Of a stretch of 64,000 nt of DNA, positions 8,119 to 16,777 are shown one piece after another. The translations under genes and the position numbers were made by a program. Below the pieces are notes generated by a model. That model was not told the origin of the DNA. It was given only the letters and a program-made list of their open reading frames with translations, and did no database searches. The stretch lies in assembly GCA_025989215.1 (NCBI GenBank), contig JAPDNP010000001.1, positions 1,253,032 to 1,317,031 of the forward strand, in the 5' to 3' direction. The DNA comes from Neisseriaceae bacterium JH1-16. GTDB lineage: Bacteria > Pseudomonadota > Gammaproteobacteria > Burkholderiales > Chromobacteriaceae. Numbering within the stretch: the stretch's first letter is position 1; every line of letters starts with the position of its first letter.

Positions 8119-8218
8119 CGTCGTGACTCCTGTGCAGATAAGACAGAGTCATTCTCACTGCGGCACCATGCTTGATAAACTGGCCTTTACTTCGATCACT
8201 CCACACCCAGACTTTCGA
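8119..8218. promoter_or_regulatory. divergent promoter region, SMP-30 gene / LysR gene
   Basis: One hundred bases separate the two divergent starts. A LysR-type regulator commonly binds here at T-N11-A sites to control both genes. Several such pairs are possible by eye but none stands out. Confidence 0.4.
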
Positions 8219-9100
8219 ATGGACAGACTGACCAGCATGGCCGTATTCGTCCGTGTCGTCGAAAAGGGCAGCTTCGCCGCCGTCGCCGACGAATTTGCGC
8301 TGTCGACCACCATGGTCGCCAACCATGTGCGCGCGCTGGAAGCACAGCTGGGCACGCGGCTGCTAGAACGCACCACCCGCCGCCACAGCCTGACCGAGAT
8401 CGGTGCCGTCTACGTCGAGCGCTGCCGTGATGTGCTCAGCAGCGTGCAGGCCGCCGATCGGGTAGCCGAAGCATTGCGGGCGTTGCCGCAGGGCACGCTG
8501 CGGGTGACGGCGCCGGTCTCCTACGGCGCGCATCGGCTGGTGCCGCTGATCGGCCAATACATGGTGCAGTTTCCCGAGGTGCGCGTCGAACTCAATCTGA
8601 ACGACCGCGTGGTCGACCTGCTGGAGGAAGGCATCGATGTGGCGATCCGCTCTGGGCCGCTGCAGGCCCCCAACCTGATCGCCCGCCCCTTGCGGCCGGC
8701 GCGGATGCTCACTGTGGCGAGCCCGGCCTATCTGCAGCGCCACGGCACGCCGCAGCAGCCGGCCGACCTGGTCGAGCACAACTGCCTGGGCTTCATGCCA
8801 TGGGGACGCGACCACGAATGGCAGTTCACCCGGGGCGAGCAGACGGAGCGGGTGCCGGTGCGGGGCAGCTTCGTCAGCAATAACGGTCAGGCGCTGCTGA
8901 CGGCGGCGCTGAGTGGCATCGGCGTGGTGGTGCAAGCCGATGTGCTGCTGGAGCAGGCCGTCGCCTCGGGGCAACTGGTGCAACTCCTGCCCGACTGGGA
9001 GCTGCCCACCCGGCAGATCCACATCGTGCGCACCCGCGACCTGCGCCCCACCGCCAAGCTGCGCAGCTTCGTGGATTTCATCGTCGAACGGCTGGGCTGA
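8219..9100 (+). CDS. LysR family transcriptional regulator
   Basis: 293 residues. The N-terminal winged helix-turn-helix reads 'MDRLTSMAVFVRVVEKGSFA' and 'LSTTMVANHVRALEAQLGTR', then 'LLERTTRRHSLTEIGAVYVE', followed by the linker helix and a type-2 periplasmic-binding effector domain ('GTLRVTAPVSYGAHRLVPLI', 'DLLEEGIDVAIRSGPL'). 'DVAIR.G' is typical of the CrgA/DmlR-like subgroup. The start at 8219 (MDRLTS) is the usual one for the subgroup; an ATG at 8168 would add 17 residues. It probably regulates the divergent SMP-30 gene. Its 3' end overlaps the end of the convergent DUF2917 gene by 23 bases. Confidence 0.92.
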   Translation: MDRLTSMAVFVRVVEKGSFAAVADEFALSTTMVANHVRALEAQLGTRLLERTTRRHSLTEIGAVYVERCRDVLSSVQAADRVAEALRALPQGTLRVTAPVSYGAHRLVPLIGQYMVQFPEVRVELNLNDRVVDLLEEGIDVAIRSGPLQAPNLIARPLRPARMLTVASPAYLQRHGTPQQPADLVEHNCLGFMPWGRDHEWQFTRGEQTERVPVRGSFVSNNGQALLTAALSGIGVVVQADVLLEQAVASGQLVQLLPDWELPTRQIHIVRTRDLRPTAKLRSFVDFIVERLG

Positions 9101-9416
9101 CCGCACCGCCCGCGCCACGGCCGAGGCGCCAGAGTCGGCACAAGCCGGCCAGCAGCGTGGCGCGCCGACCGGGAGCGGCGCGTAGCAGCACCCGGCTGGG
9201 CTGCTCGGCCAGTACGCTCAGCCACGCCTCGCCGGCCACGGGGTAGACGCTGCCCGCCAACAGCACCCGCTCCGTCCGAAACGGCGTCGTCTCCAGCCAC
9301 TGCAGCACCACCACCCGTATCTCCCCCTGCTGCACATGCAGCACCATGCCCCGCGCGGCTCGCCATTGCTGCTGCCGGCCCGCGTCGAGCCCAATTTCCT
9401 GGTCGGCAAGCACCAT
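9078..9416 (-). CDS. DUF2917-like small protein
   Basis: 112 residues. The segment 'GMVLHVQQGEIRVVVLQWLE' followed by 'ERVLLAGSVYPVAGEAWLSV' fits the short beta-sandwich pattern of DUF2917 proteins (a Leu/Arg-rich strand, then 'L..G..Y.....'). The Arg/Gly-rich tail is less convincing. The start has a good ribosome site (GGGAGA). DUF2917 genes are often found beside MocR/GntR-aminotransferase regulators, and here one is divergent 172 bases away. The tail overlaps lysR on the opposite strand, so the last 8 codons are shared DNA. Confidence 0.55.
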   Translation of the reverse strand: MVLADQEIGLDAGRQQQWRAARGMVLHVQQGEIRVVVLQWLETTPFRTERVLLAGSVYPVAGEAWLSVLAEQPSRVLLRAAPGRRATLLAGLCRLWRLGRGAGGAVSPAVRR

Positions 9417-9529
9417 CGCCGTCTCCCGTGTCTGATCTTCCGGTCAGCTTAGCGACGCGGCCTACGCTCCTGCAGGCACAGCCCGGCACGATGCACTACG
9501 CAACAGCACGTCAAAAATCGCTCTGTTAC

Positions 9530-9554
9530 GATACAAAACCCCGGTTTCTGTATC
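9530..9554. promoter_or_regulatory. inverted-repeat operator in the DUF2917/MocR divergent promoter
   Basis: GATACAAAACC (9530-9540) and GGTTTCTGTATC (9543-9554) are inverted arms with one inserted base, centred 46 bases before the mocR-type start. MocR regulators bind repeated ATAC(C/A)A-like half sites, so this is a good candidate autoregulatory operator. A 9-mer repeat copy follows at 9558-9566. Confidence 0.55.
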
Positions 9555-9588
9555 TGTTTCGGCCAACATTTGGCCAGGAAGATGGCGC

Positions 9589-11025
9589 ATGGACTCACTG
9601 CCGCTCTATCAGCAACTCGCCCACCACTACCGCCACGCCATCGTGCACGGCACGCTGTCGCCCGGCGACCGGATGCCCTCGGTGCGCGCGCTGATGCAGC
9701 GCCACCGGGTCAGCCTGTCGACCGCGCTGCAGACCTGCCGCCAGCTGGAGCGCGATGGCCTGCTAGAGGCACGGCCGCGACTCGGCTACTACGTGACGAC
9801 ACCGCGCACCGCGTCGCACCAGGCGGTGAGCGAGCCGACCAGCCTGCGGGTCGACCCGGCCCAGTACGTCGGCATCCACGAGCGGGTCTCGTCGTTTCTG
9901 GCCCAGGCACACCAGGCTCGTGTCGAGGTCAACCTGGCCGGTGCCTGCGGCGCGCCGGAACTCTACCCGACCGACGCCCTGCGCAGCGCGATGACGCGGG
10001 TACTGCGTCAGCAGCCGCTGCTCTTGGGCCACCCGGTGACGCCGGCCGGCCACGCGCCGTTTCGCGCCGCCGTCGCCCGGCTGGCTCTGTCGGCCGGGGT
10101 GACCGTGTCGCCCGACGAGATCGTCGTCACCCATGGCTGCACCGAGGCACTGACGCTGGCGCTGCGCGCGGTGACGCAGCCCGGCGACATCGTCGCGGTC
10201 GAGTCGCCCACCTACTACGGCCTGCTGCAGATCCTGGAAGGACTGGGCCTGCGTGCGCTGGAGATCCCCACCAGCCCGCACACCGGCATCTCGCTCGAGG
10301 CGCTGGAGTTGGCGGCCCGGCACCAGCAGGGGGTGAAGGCGGTGGTGATCAACCCCACGCTGCAGAATCCGCAGGGCGCCATCATGCCCGAGGCGCACCG
10401 GCGCCGGCTGGTGAACTGGTGCGAGGCTGAAGATCTGGCGCTGATCGAGGACGACAGCTACAGCGCACTGGCCGACGTGCCCGAGCCGGTGCAGGCCGCC
10501 AAGGCCTGGGATCGCAGCGGCAATGTGATCCTGTGCGCCTCGCTGCACAAGATCGTGGCACCCGGGCTGCGGCTGGGCTGGCTCACCGCCGGCAAGTGGC
10601 AGGCTCGGGTGGAAATGCTCAAGTACAGCCAGTCGCGCCCCAACGAGCTGCTCGGCCAGATCGCCGCGGCCGACCTCTTCGCCAGCGGCGCGCTGGAACG
10701 CCACCTGGCACGCTTCAAACCCCGGCTGCGTGAACAGCGCGCGCGCATGGCCGACGCCATCGCTCGCCATTTTCCGGCCGGCACCCGCTTCAGCGAGCCG
10801 TGCGGCGGGCTGAACCTGTGGGTGCAACTGCCCGACGGCGTATCGTCGCAAACCTTGTTCTCAGCAGCCTTGCAACACGGCATCCGAATCTCGCCCGGGC
10901 AGATGTTTTCCAACTCCGACCGTTTCGACGGTTATATCCGGCTCAACTGCGGCCTGCCATTCAGCCCGGCGATCGATGCGGCGATGCGCCGGCTGGGCGA
11001 GCTGGTGGCCCGGCAGCAGCGCTAG
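9589..11025 (+). CDS. MocR/GabR-type regulator (GntR DNA-binding domain fused to aminotransferase-like domain)
   Basis: 478 residues. The N-terminal GntR winged helix spans about residues 1-70 ('LYQQLAHHYRHAIVHGTLSP', 'GDRMPSVRALMQRHRVSLST', 'LERDGLLEARPRLGYYV'). A fold-type I PLP-binding domain follows, with 'GCTEALTLALRAVTQPGDIV', 'INPTLQNPQGAIM', 'EDDSYSAL' and the probable Schiff-base lysine in 'ASLHKIVAPGLRLGWL'. These regulators use PLP as effector and usually control vitamin B6, GABA or amino-acid genes. The regulated gene is probably itself and/or the divergent DUF2917 gene through the inverted repeat at 9530-9554. The 14-mer repeat begins five bases after its stop. Confidence 0.93.
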   Translation: MDSLPLYQQLAHHYRHAIVHGTLSPGDRMPSVRALMQRHRVSLSTALQTCRQLERDGLLEARPRLGYYVTTPRTASHQAVSEPTSLRVDPAQYVGIHERVSSFLAQAHQARVEVNLAGACGAPELYPTDALRSAMTRVLRQQPLLLGHPVTPAGHAPFRAAVARLALSAGVTVSPDEIVVTHGCTEALTLALRAVTQPGDIVAVESPTYYGLLQILEGLGLRALEIPTSPHTGISLEALELAARHQQGVKAVVINPTLQNPQGAIMPEAHRRRLVNWCEAEDLALIEDDSYSALADVPEPVQAAKAWDRSGNVILCASLHKIVAPGLRLGWLTAGKWQARVEMLKYSQSRPNELLGQIAAADLFASGALERHLARFKPRLREQRARMADAIARHFPAGTRFSEPCGGLNLWVQLPDGVSSQTLFSAALQHGIRISPGQMFSNSDRFDGYIRLNCGLPFSPAIDAAMRRLGELVARQQR

Positions 11026-11029
11026 CGCC

Positions 11030-11043
11030 AAGGTTGGCCGAAC
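11030..11043 (+). repeat. intergenic AAGGTTGGCCGAAC copy
   Basis: Exact 14-mer immediately 3' of the MocR-type gene and about 40 bases before the shared terminator. Confidence 0.8.
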
Positions 11044-11079
11044 GGGAGTTGGGCCGCGCTCTCGCCGGTGGCCAGACGC

Positions 11080-11105
11080 AAAAAGGCCGCCCGAAGGCGG
11101 CTTTT
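11080..11105. terminator. bidirectional terminator between mocR-type and chemoreceptor genes
   Basis: AAAAAGGCCGCC, a CGAA tetraloop and GGCGGCTTTT form a compact stem flanked by A and T runs, suitable for both convergent transcripts. Confidence 0.85.
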
Positions 11106-11125
11106 CCACGACAACACCGGGGCAC

Positions 11126-12757
11126 TTACAGAGTGAACTGGCGCACCACCCCGCCCAGCGCCTTGGCGCGGCCGAGCAGGCTCGACACCCCTTCCAGCGA
11201 GTTCTCCGCCGCCTGGCGGTTGCTGTCGGCGGCGCTGCTGACCGACTCGACGTTGCCGGCCAGCTGCTGCGAGGCGTTGGCCTGCTCGCGCACCGCGGTC
11301 GAGATCTCGCCCATGCCGCGCACTACGCCCTCGATCTGCTCGGTGAAGCCGCGCAGCGTGGCTTGCGCCTCGCCGGCATGGTGCACGCTGGCATCGACGC
11401 GACCCACCGCATCGCGCATACCGGCGGTGGCCTGGGACGAATCCTGCTGGATCGTGTCGATCATGCTGCCGATCTCGACCGTGGCGCTGGCGGTGCGCTC
11501 GGACAGCTTGCGCACCTCGTCGGCTACCACCGCGAAGCCGCGGCCCTGTTCACCGGCGCGCGCCGCCTCGATCGCGGCGTTCAGCGCCAGCAGATTGGTC
11601 TGGTCGGCGATGTCCTTGATCACGCCGACGATCTTGTTGATCTCGTTGGCGCGCGCATCGAGCTGGTCGAGCTGGGTGGCCAGCCGCGTCACCTCCTGCT
11701 GCACCGAGTGCAGGCCGTCGACCGCGGTCTCGATATAGCTGACCGTGGCCCGGGTCTGGCCCTCGAACGAATCCATCAGCCGGCTGGCATCGTCGGCCAC
11801 GTCGGACACGTGCGACACGCTGGTGGCCAATTGTTCCAGCGCCGCGGCGCTGCCGTGCACGTCTTCGGCCTGGGCGCGCGAGCGCTGCGCCACGCCGCCG
11901 ACCAGCTGGTCGAGCCGGTGCGACACCTCTTCCACCGCAGTCGATTCGCGCTGGATTTCCAGCAGCCGCTCGCGCAGCGCCGCCATGAAGGTATTGAACG
12001 ACTCGGCGATTCGGCCAACCTCGTCGCGGCTGCGCACCGGCATCGAGCGCACCAGGTTCCAGTCGCCGCCGGCCAGACGCTGCAGCGCCTCATTCAGCTC
12101 GTTGACCGGCTTCACCGTCTGCGTCGCCACCAGCGCCGCCACCAACAGCGACAGCAGCAACAAGGCCAGACCGACGCCGAGCACCTGCAGCAGCACGGTG
12201 GTGCGCAACGCCTCCACCTTGGCCAGCGACACGTCGACGCCGACCACATAACGCAGTCCACCCTCCGCCGTGAACGGCACGAACACCGAGCGGAACAGGC
12301 CGTACTCGCCGCGGTACTCCTCGAAGTGCACCTTGCCGTCGCGCAAGGCGGCTGCCAGTCCCTGCGGCACCTGCTTGTATTCGGCCATGAACCAGTGCTC
12401 GAACTTGCCGGCCTTCACCTCGTCCGGGCTGCCCGACGAAGCGGTGTACAGCACCCGGCCATTGCGCTCGATGGTGGTGTAGACATAGGCCAAGTCAGAC
12501 ACCCGGGTGAAATCGGTCAGCCGGGCCGTGTCCTGCGTATCGTCCGCCTTGCTGTCCGGCAGGCGGTCGTGATAGCCGAGGCCGACCAGCCGCTGGGTCG
12601 CGTAGGCCGCCGTCATCAAGCGCTGATCCACCCCGCGCATTTCCGCCCCGACGATCGCGTTGTAGGCGTAGATGGAATAGACCGCCACGATCAGCGCACT
12701 GACCAAGCCAAAAGCGGCCGACAGCTTGGCCTTCAGGCCCCAGCCCCGGTTCTGCAT
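11126..12757 (-). CDS. methyl-accepting chemotaxis protein
   Basis: 543 residues. The first membrane helix is at about residues 9-30 ('[20 protein letters not shown]'). A periplasmic ligand domain of roughly 150 residues follows ('[20 protein letters not shown]' and '[20 protein letters not shown]', a PAS/Cache-like pattern). The second helix is '[20 protein letters not shown]', then comes the HAMP domain and a signalling domain with the conserved hairpin tip '[20 protein letters not shown]' and '[20 protein letters not shown]'. There is no C-terminal CheR/CheB pentapeptide. The start at 12757 has AGGGA six bases upstream. The ligand is unknown. The gene is monocistronic, ending at the terminator at 11080-11105. 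A 9-mer repeat lies at 12010-12018. Confidence 0.94.
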   Translation of the reverse strand: MQNRGWGLKAKLSAAFGLVSALIVAVYSIYAYNAIVGAEMRGVDQRLMTAAYATQRLVGLGYHDRLPDSKADDTQDTARLTDFTRVSDLAYVYTTIERNGRVLYTASSGSPDEVKAGKFEHWFMAEYKQVPQGLAAALRDGKVHFEEYRGEYGLFRSVFVPFTAEGGLRYVVGVDVSLAKVEALRTTVLLQVLGVGLALLLLSLLVAALVATQTVKPVNELNEALQRLAGGDWNLVRSMPVRSRDEVGRIAESFNTFMAALRERLLEIQRESTAVEEVSHRLDQLVGGVAQRSRAQAEDVHGSAAALEQLATSVSHVSDVADDASRLMDSFEGQTRATVSYIETAVDGLHSVQQEVTRLATQLDQLDARANEINKIVGVIKDIADQTNLLALNAAIEAARAGEQGRGFAVVADEVRKLSERTASATVEIGSMIDTIQQDSSQATAGMRDAVGRVDASVHHAGEAQATLRGFTEQIEGVVRGMGEISTAVREQANASQQLAGNVESVSSAADSNRQAAENSLEGVSSLLGRAKALGGVVRQFTL

Positions 12758-13251
12758 AAATTCCCTTTTCTTGAGGTGTCCGAACAAGGCAGACGGGTAA
12801 TGAGAGGTATTACCCAAAAGAAGCGCCGCAGCCGCGGCAAGGCAAGACTTCCCCCGTAAACCGCGCGCTCACGGGAGCGACGTCGGCATCCCGTGCATGC
12901 TCGCCTTGCTGCACTGCAACGAAGCTGCCGACTGTATACCGCACCTCAAGATAAGGACAAGTCAATACAACTACGTTTATGCCATTAAGGAAAAATTCTT
13001 AACGATGATGTCCCATATTCGATAGTTGCTCACCATAATATGCCAATAGCAACAATGACATACGCGATTTCATTCTCTGGGACGGCGCTGTAACCCTTAC
13101 CCTATCAGGGGAGCTTTCGCGCCTCTTCCCCCTCATGCTGACCGTGCGAAGCGGGCAATGTCGGTCTAGAACAAGAACAATAAATGCAATTAGCATTAAA
13201 CGGCTTTACCGTGCGCCCCTGCCGCGCACCTTACCGCCCCGAGGAGACCCC
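12758..13251. other. long divergent intergenic region, chemoreceptor / lipoprotein gene
   Basis: About 490 bases without a convincing gene. The middle (about 12940-13060) is AT-rich and should hold the promoters of both divergent genes. A small inverted repeat, AATGC-N5-GCATT, lies at 13183-13197, about 55 bases before the lipoprotein start. No member of the 9-mer repeat is present. Confidence 0.5.
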
Positions 13252-14019
13252 ATGAGCTACGCCGCCCATTCCCCGCTTGCCCGTCCTTCCCGCCGCTTCG
13301 GTCTACCGCTGGGCCTGCTGGCCGGCTTGCTGCTCAGCGCCTGCGCCACCCCGCCCAGCGGCAGCTCGTCCGCCGCCTATCAGGCCGCCATTGCCGACGC
13401 AGCGGTGGCCAGCCCGGCGAAGGTGGCTCCGCTGTGGCCGATTCCGGCCGGTGGCGACGTCAAGGTGCTGGCCTGGATGTCCGACTCGCGCGTGCCCTGC
13501 AGCGACGGTGCCCAGCAGTGTCAATTCACCGTGAGCAAGAACTGGATGTGGGTGACGCTGGTGCCGGAGGTGAAACAGGCCTGCAGCAGCTGGCAGCTGG
13601 GCGCCACCGCGCTGCGCGAACGGCTGGAGCAGCTCTTGGGCCTGCCGCCGGATTCCCCGGCCAAGTATCAAAAGACCACCTTCGTCACCATGCAGGTGCC
13701 GGCCGCCAGCCTGCGCCGCCCTTGCGTGGGCCTCGACAATGCCGACCCGAGCCACCCGCGCTGCAGTATCAGCGAGGGTAGCGGCCAGTCCGACGAAGTG
13801 GTCAACTTCGTCGGCCGGCAGATGGTCGCCTCGTATGTGACCGACAATCCGCAGGGCCCGGGTTACCCGTTCACCCGCCTGGGCTACACCTTCGACTGGG
13901 CCAAGCGCAACACCGCGACGGCCCGCTATGGCGCCAGCGAATTCATTGTCGTGCCGGGCACCGCCGTTCAGGTGCTGCAACAGCAGCCAACCGCCAGCTA
14001 CTGCGGCGCCGCTTCCTAG
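13252..14019 (+). CDS. putative outer-membrane or periplasmic lipoprotein, unknown function
   Basis: 255 residues. An N-terminal signal ending in the lipobox LLLSACA puts the acylated Cys near residue 29. Five further cysteines are spread through the mature part (VPCSDGAQQCQF, QACSSW, RRPCVG, PRCSIS), suggesting disulphides in the periplasm. 'PLWPIPAGGDVKVLAWMSDS' and 'KNWMWVTLVPEVKQACSSWQ' are the most distinctive segments, but I recognise no family. GAGGAG lies five bases before the ATG. It stands alone, followed on the other strand by the DUF3096 gene. Confidence 0.7.
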   Translation: MSYAAHSPLARPSRRFGLPLGLLAGLLLSACATPPSGSSSAAYQAAIADAAVASPAKVAPLWPIPAGGDVKVLAWMSDSRVPCSDGAQQCQFTVSKNWMWVTLVPEVKQACSSWQLGATALRERLEQLLGLPPDSPAKYQKTTFVTMQVPAASLRRPCVGLDNADPSHPRCSISEGSGQSDEVVNFVGRQMVASYVTDNPQGPGYPFTRLGYTFDWAKRNTATARYGASEFIVVPGTAVQVLQQQPTASYCGAAS

Positions 14020-14100
14020 GCACACTTCGTCACCGCAATGCGGCTGGTGCCCGGCAGATTCGGGCGCCGGCCGCATTGCATTTGGGCAGGACCGATCGCG

Positions 14101-14241
14101 TCAACCGTGCCCCATCAGACCCACGATGCCGACGATGATCAGATAGATCGCCACGATGAAGTTGAGCAGGCGCGGCATCACCAGAATCAGGATGCCGGCA
14201 ATCAGAGAGATCAGCGGGGTCAGGCTCAGGTGAAGGTTCAT
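14101..14241 (-). CDS. DUF3096 small membrane protein (46 residues)
   Basis: A very short gene read on the minus strand. The product starts MNLHLSLTPLISLIAGILIL, continues with VMPRLLNFIVAIYLIIVGIV and ends GLMGHG. Two hydrophobic helices with the pattern 'LTPL..LIAGILIL..PRLLN.IVAIYLI.VG..GL' are the signature of DUF3096, a family of roughly 50-residue membrane proteins of unknown function. GAGG sits eight bases upstream of the ATG at 14241. Size and pattern agree with the family, so it is likely real despite its length. Confidence 0.82.
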   Translation of the reverse strand: MNLHLSLTPLISLIAGILILVMPRLLNFIVAIYLIIVGIVGLMGHG

Positions 14242-14668
14242 GGCGACATCCTCGTGACGGGACAGATTTCCCTCATTCTAGAAGTCGCAGCGGGTATCAT
14301 CGCCCGCCACCCGCCACGGTCAACGCAGGGGTTGAATGGCGACGACTGTGCCGTGCTGAGCACGGGCAACCCGCCCGTGGGACCATTTCTGCTGGCGGTC
14401 ACCCCTCAACCGTACTCAAACACGACGCCGTATTCGATCGCCTTCTTCGGCGGCGCAGCATGTCGAGTGCCGCAACGACAAGCTCATGGGGCGGATGCTT
14501 GAAACCAGCCCTCTGCAAAAGGCCGCATCCCTCCCGGCGCGTTTCGGCCAAGCTTGCCCAACGTGCCATTTATCCGGCACGGCATTGTATTGGCCGAAAC
14601 CGTCCCCATTTGCCCATCCATCAGCGTGTGCCGTCGTGGCCGCGCCCCTCAACTGAACAGGACACTTC
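14242..14668. other. 427-base intergenic region before the parvulin gene
   Basis: It holds an inverted pair of the 9-mer repeat (14541-14551 and 14590-14600) with a CGTGCC/GGCACG hairpin between. Short frames on the minus strand (ending near 14416 and in the neighbouring frame) lack starts or ribosome sites. I see no supported gene. Confidence 0.5.
14541..14600. repeat. inverted pair of TTGGCCGAA-type repeats around a hairpin
   Basis: GTTTCGGCCAA (14541-14551) and TTGGCCGAAAC (14590-14600) are perfect 11-base inverted arms. Inside them CGTGCC (14562-14567) and GGCACG (14576-14581) form a second stem. The unit lies 69 bases upstream of the parvulin start and could fold into a cruciform or an mRNA leader structure. 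Confidence 0.65.
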
Positions 14669-15403
14669 ATGGCCATTACCGTCAACGGCGTTGAAATCAC
14701 CGAAGCCAAAATCCAAGCCGAACAAGCCAACCACGCACAAATCCCGGACGCGCGCGGCGCCGCCATCCAGCAACTGGTACTGCACGAGCTGCTGCTGCAA
14801 AAGGCTAAGGAAGTCGGCATCGACACCAGCGCCAACGAAGGCCAGGCCATCGGCACCCTGCTCGACCAGGAACTGAAGTTCACCCCGGCAGACGAAGCCG
14901 CGGCTCAAGCCTTCTACGACGCCTACCCGGAACAATTCAGTCAGGGCGACAGCGCCGTGGCCAGCCACATCCTGCTGCCGGCCGGCGAAGACGAACTGTC
15001 CAGCGCCCTTGCCAAGGCCAAGGCCGAAGGCGTGCTGGCCGAAGTGCAAACCGACCCGAGCCGCTTCGCCGCTCTGGCAGGCGAACACTCCACCTGCCCG
15101 TCCGGCAAGCAAGGCGGCAGCCTCGGCCAATTCGGTCGCGGCCAGATGGTGCCGGAATTCGAACAGGCGGTATTCAGCACCGACGCGGGCGAGATCACCC
15201 CGCACCTGGTTCAGACCCAGTTCGGCTACCACATCATCCAGGTGAATGACCGCAGCGAAGGCGGCAAGGTCGGCTTCGAAGAGATCAAGGAGCGCCTGCA
15301 GCAGCACCTGAACGAGCTGGCCGCCCGCCAGGCGATGCACGAATACCTGTCGGCGCTGGTGAAGGCCGCCAAGATCGAAGGCTACACGATGCCGGGCCTG
15401 TAA
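14669..15403 (+). CDS. parvulin-type (PpiC) peptidyl-prolyl cis-trans isomerase
   Basis: 244 residues. The N-terminal helical chaperone part ('[20 protein letters not shown]') is followed by a PpiC rotamase domain from about residue 95. Typical segments are '[20 protein letters not shown]', '[20 protein letters not shown]', '[18 protein letters not shown]' and '[19 protein letters not shown]'. The catalytic-site His of 'ASHIL' and of 'FGYHII' are kept. There is no signal peptide, so it is probably cytoplasmic or exported by an unusual route. It resembles the NifM/PrsA-like group in having a helical N-domain. It is monocistronic with its own terminator. Confidence 0.9.
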   Translation: MAITVNGVEITEAKIQAEQANHAQIPDARGAAIQQLVLHELLLQKAKEVGIDTSANEGQAIGTLLDQELKFTPADEAAAQAFYDAYPEQFSQGDSAVASHILLPAGEDELSSALAKAKAEGVLAEVQTDPSRFAALAGEHSTCPSGKQGGSLGQFGRGQMVPEFEQAVFSTDAGEITPHLVQTQFGYHIIQVNDRSEGGKVGFEEIKERLQQHLNELAARQAMHEYLSALVKAAKIEGYTMPGL

Positions 15404-15425
15404 TCCCCGACTCGCTGCAGCAAAG

Positions 15426-15452
15426 AAAACCGGGCCACGCGCCCGGTTTTTT
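15426..15452 (+). terminator. terminator after the parvulin gene
   Basis: AACCGGGC (15428-15435), a five-base loop and GCCCGGTT (15441-15448) followed by TTTT. A 9-mer repeat copy lies just after, at 15459-15467. Confidence 0.85.
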
Positions 15453-15458
15453 CATGGC

Positions 15459-15467
15459 TTCGGCCAA
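15459..15467 (-). repeat. intergenic TTGGCCGAA copy
   Basis: CTTCGGCCAACG on the plus strand, directly behind the parvulin terminator. Confidence 0.6.
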
Positions 15468-15512
15468 CGTCGCACTACCATAAGCGTATTACGCTGCGCG
15501 AAAGGAGCCGCG

Positions 15513-16709
15513 ATGCGCCTGCCGTCCCCCGAGGAGCGCCGCCCCTTGCTATTGGCTCGCCGCAACCTGAAGATGGCGCGCTCACCGCACGCCTATGTGC
15601 GCGGCAACACGGTGCAGTACTACGACTGGCTGCACAGCCAGCGTGGCCACCGGCTACCGCACGGGCCGGCGGTATGGATCTGCGGCGATTGCCACCTGGG
15701 CAACCTGGGGCCGCTGGCCCACGCCGACGGCAAGGTGGAGGTGCAGATCCGCGACCTCGACCAGACGGTGATCGGCAATCCGGCCCACGACCTGGTGCGC
15801 CTGGCGCTGTCGCTGGCCACCGCGGCGCGCGGCAGCAGCCTGCCCGGCGTGATCACCGCGCAGATGCTGGAACAGATGGTGCAGGGCTATGAGCTCGCAT
15901 TCAAGGGGCCATCAATGCAACACAAGCAACGCCCCGAGGTGATCGACAGCCTGCTGCAGGACTCCAAATCACGGAACTGGAATCAGCTGGCCCGCGAGCG
16001 CATCGACAGCCCCAAGCCCAAGATTCCGCTCGGCAAGCGCTTCTGGCCGCTCAGTAGCGCGGAACAGCAGGCGATGCAGACGCTGTTTCATACCGGCGGC
16101 CTGCACCAACTCGCCACCCGGATCAGTTCTCGCAACGACGATGCCCATGTCGAGCTGCTCGATGCCGCCTACTGGGTGAAGGGCTGCAGCTCGCTCGGCC
16201 TGTTGCGCTACGCGGTGCTATTAGGCATCGACAACGGCGAGGAGCGCGACTACTGCCTGATCGACATCAAGGAGGCCACCCGCGCTGCCGCACCGCGCCA
16301 TGCCCATGCCAAGATGCCGCGTGATAACGCCCAGCGCGTACTGGCCGGCAGCTATCGCCTGTCGCCCGCGCTCGGCGAGCGGATGCTGGCCGCGCGCTTT
16401 CTCGATCGCGGCGTGTTCATTCGCGAATTGCTGCCGCAGGACCTGGCGCTGCAGATCGACCAGCTCGAGCCCGAGCAGGCAATGCGGATCGCCCGCTACC
16501 TGGCCTGGGTGGTCGGCACCGCCCATGCCCGGCAGATGGACGAGGCCACCCGCAAAGCCTGGTTGTCCGAGCTGAAGCAGCAGCGCAGCAAGACGCTGGA
16601 TGCCCCATCGTGGCTGTGGAAGAGCGTGGTGCAACTGGTAGCGAGTCACGAACAGGGCTATCTGGAGCACTGCCGCAAGTACGCGCTCAGCCTGAAAAAG
16701 CCGTCCTGA
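15513..16709 (+). CDS. DUF2252 family protein (kinase-like fold)
   Basis: 398 residues. Diagnostic blocks of DUF2252 are present: 'RNLKMARSPHAYVRGNTVQY' near the N-terminus, 'VWICGDCHLGNLGPLAH' and 'VQIRDLDQTVIGNPAHDLVR', resembling the catalytic and metal-binding loops of aminoglycoside-phosphotransferase-like kinases (H..N and DLD). Later segments are 'RISSRNDDAHVELLDAAYWV' and 'LIDIKEATRAAAPR'. The biochemical role of the family is not established. AAAGGAG lies seven bases before the ATG. It is monocistronic with a weak terminator after it. Confidence 0.88.
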   Translation: MRLPSPEERRPLLLARRNLKMARSPHAYVRGNTVQYYDWLHSQRGHRLPHGPAVWICGDCHLGNLGPLAHADGKVEVQIRDLDQTVIGNPAHDLVRLALSLATAARGSSLPGVITAQMLEQMVQGYELAFKGPSMQHKQRPEVIDSLLQDSKSRNWNQLARERIDSPKPKIPLGKRFWPLSSAEQQAMQTLFHTGGLHQLATRISSRNDDAHVELLDAAYWVKGCSSLGLLRYAVLLGIDNGEERDYCLIDIKEATRAAAPRHAHAKMPRDNAQRVLAGSYRLSPALGERMLAARFLDRGVFIRELLPQDLALQIDQLEPEQAMRIARYLAWVVGTAHARQMDEATRKAWLSELKQQRSKTLDAPSWLWKSVVQLVASHEQGYLEHCRKYALSLKKPS

Positions 16710-16727
16710 GCCATTTCGTCCCGGCGC

Positions 16728-16752
16728 AAAAAACCGGGACAGCCCCCGGTTT
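16728..16752. terminator. bidirectional terminator after DUF2252 gene
   Basis: AACCGGG (16732-16738), six-base loop, CCCGGTT (16745-16751). The A-run on the left makes it the stronger terminator for the minus-strand gene ending at 16778. Confidence 0.7.
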
Positions 16753-16777
16753 GCGTTCCTGCCGCCGTTTCGGCCGA

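Noticed and set aside
14416-14883. Minus-strand frame overlapping the parvulin start, with short C-terminal segments ending near 14416
   Set aside because: It is mostly antisense to the parvulin gene. The neighbouring frame ending in a Lys/Tyr-rich tail has no start codon after an in-frame stop.
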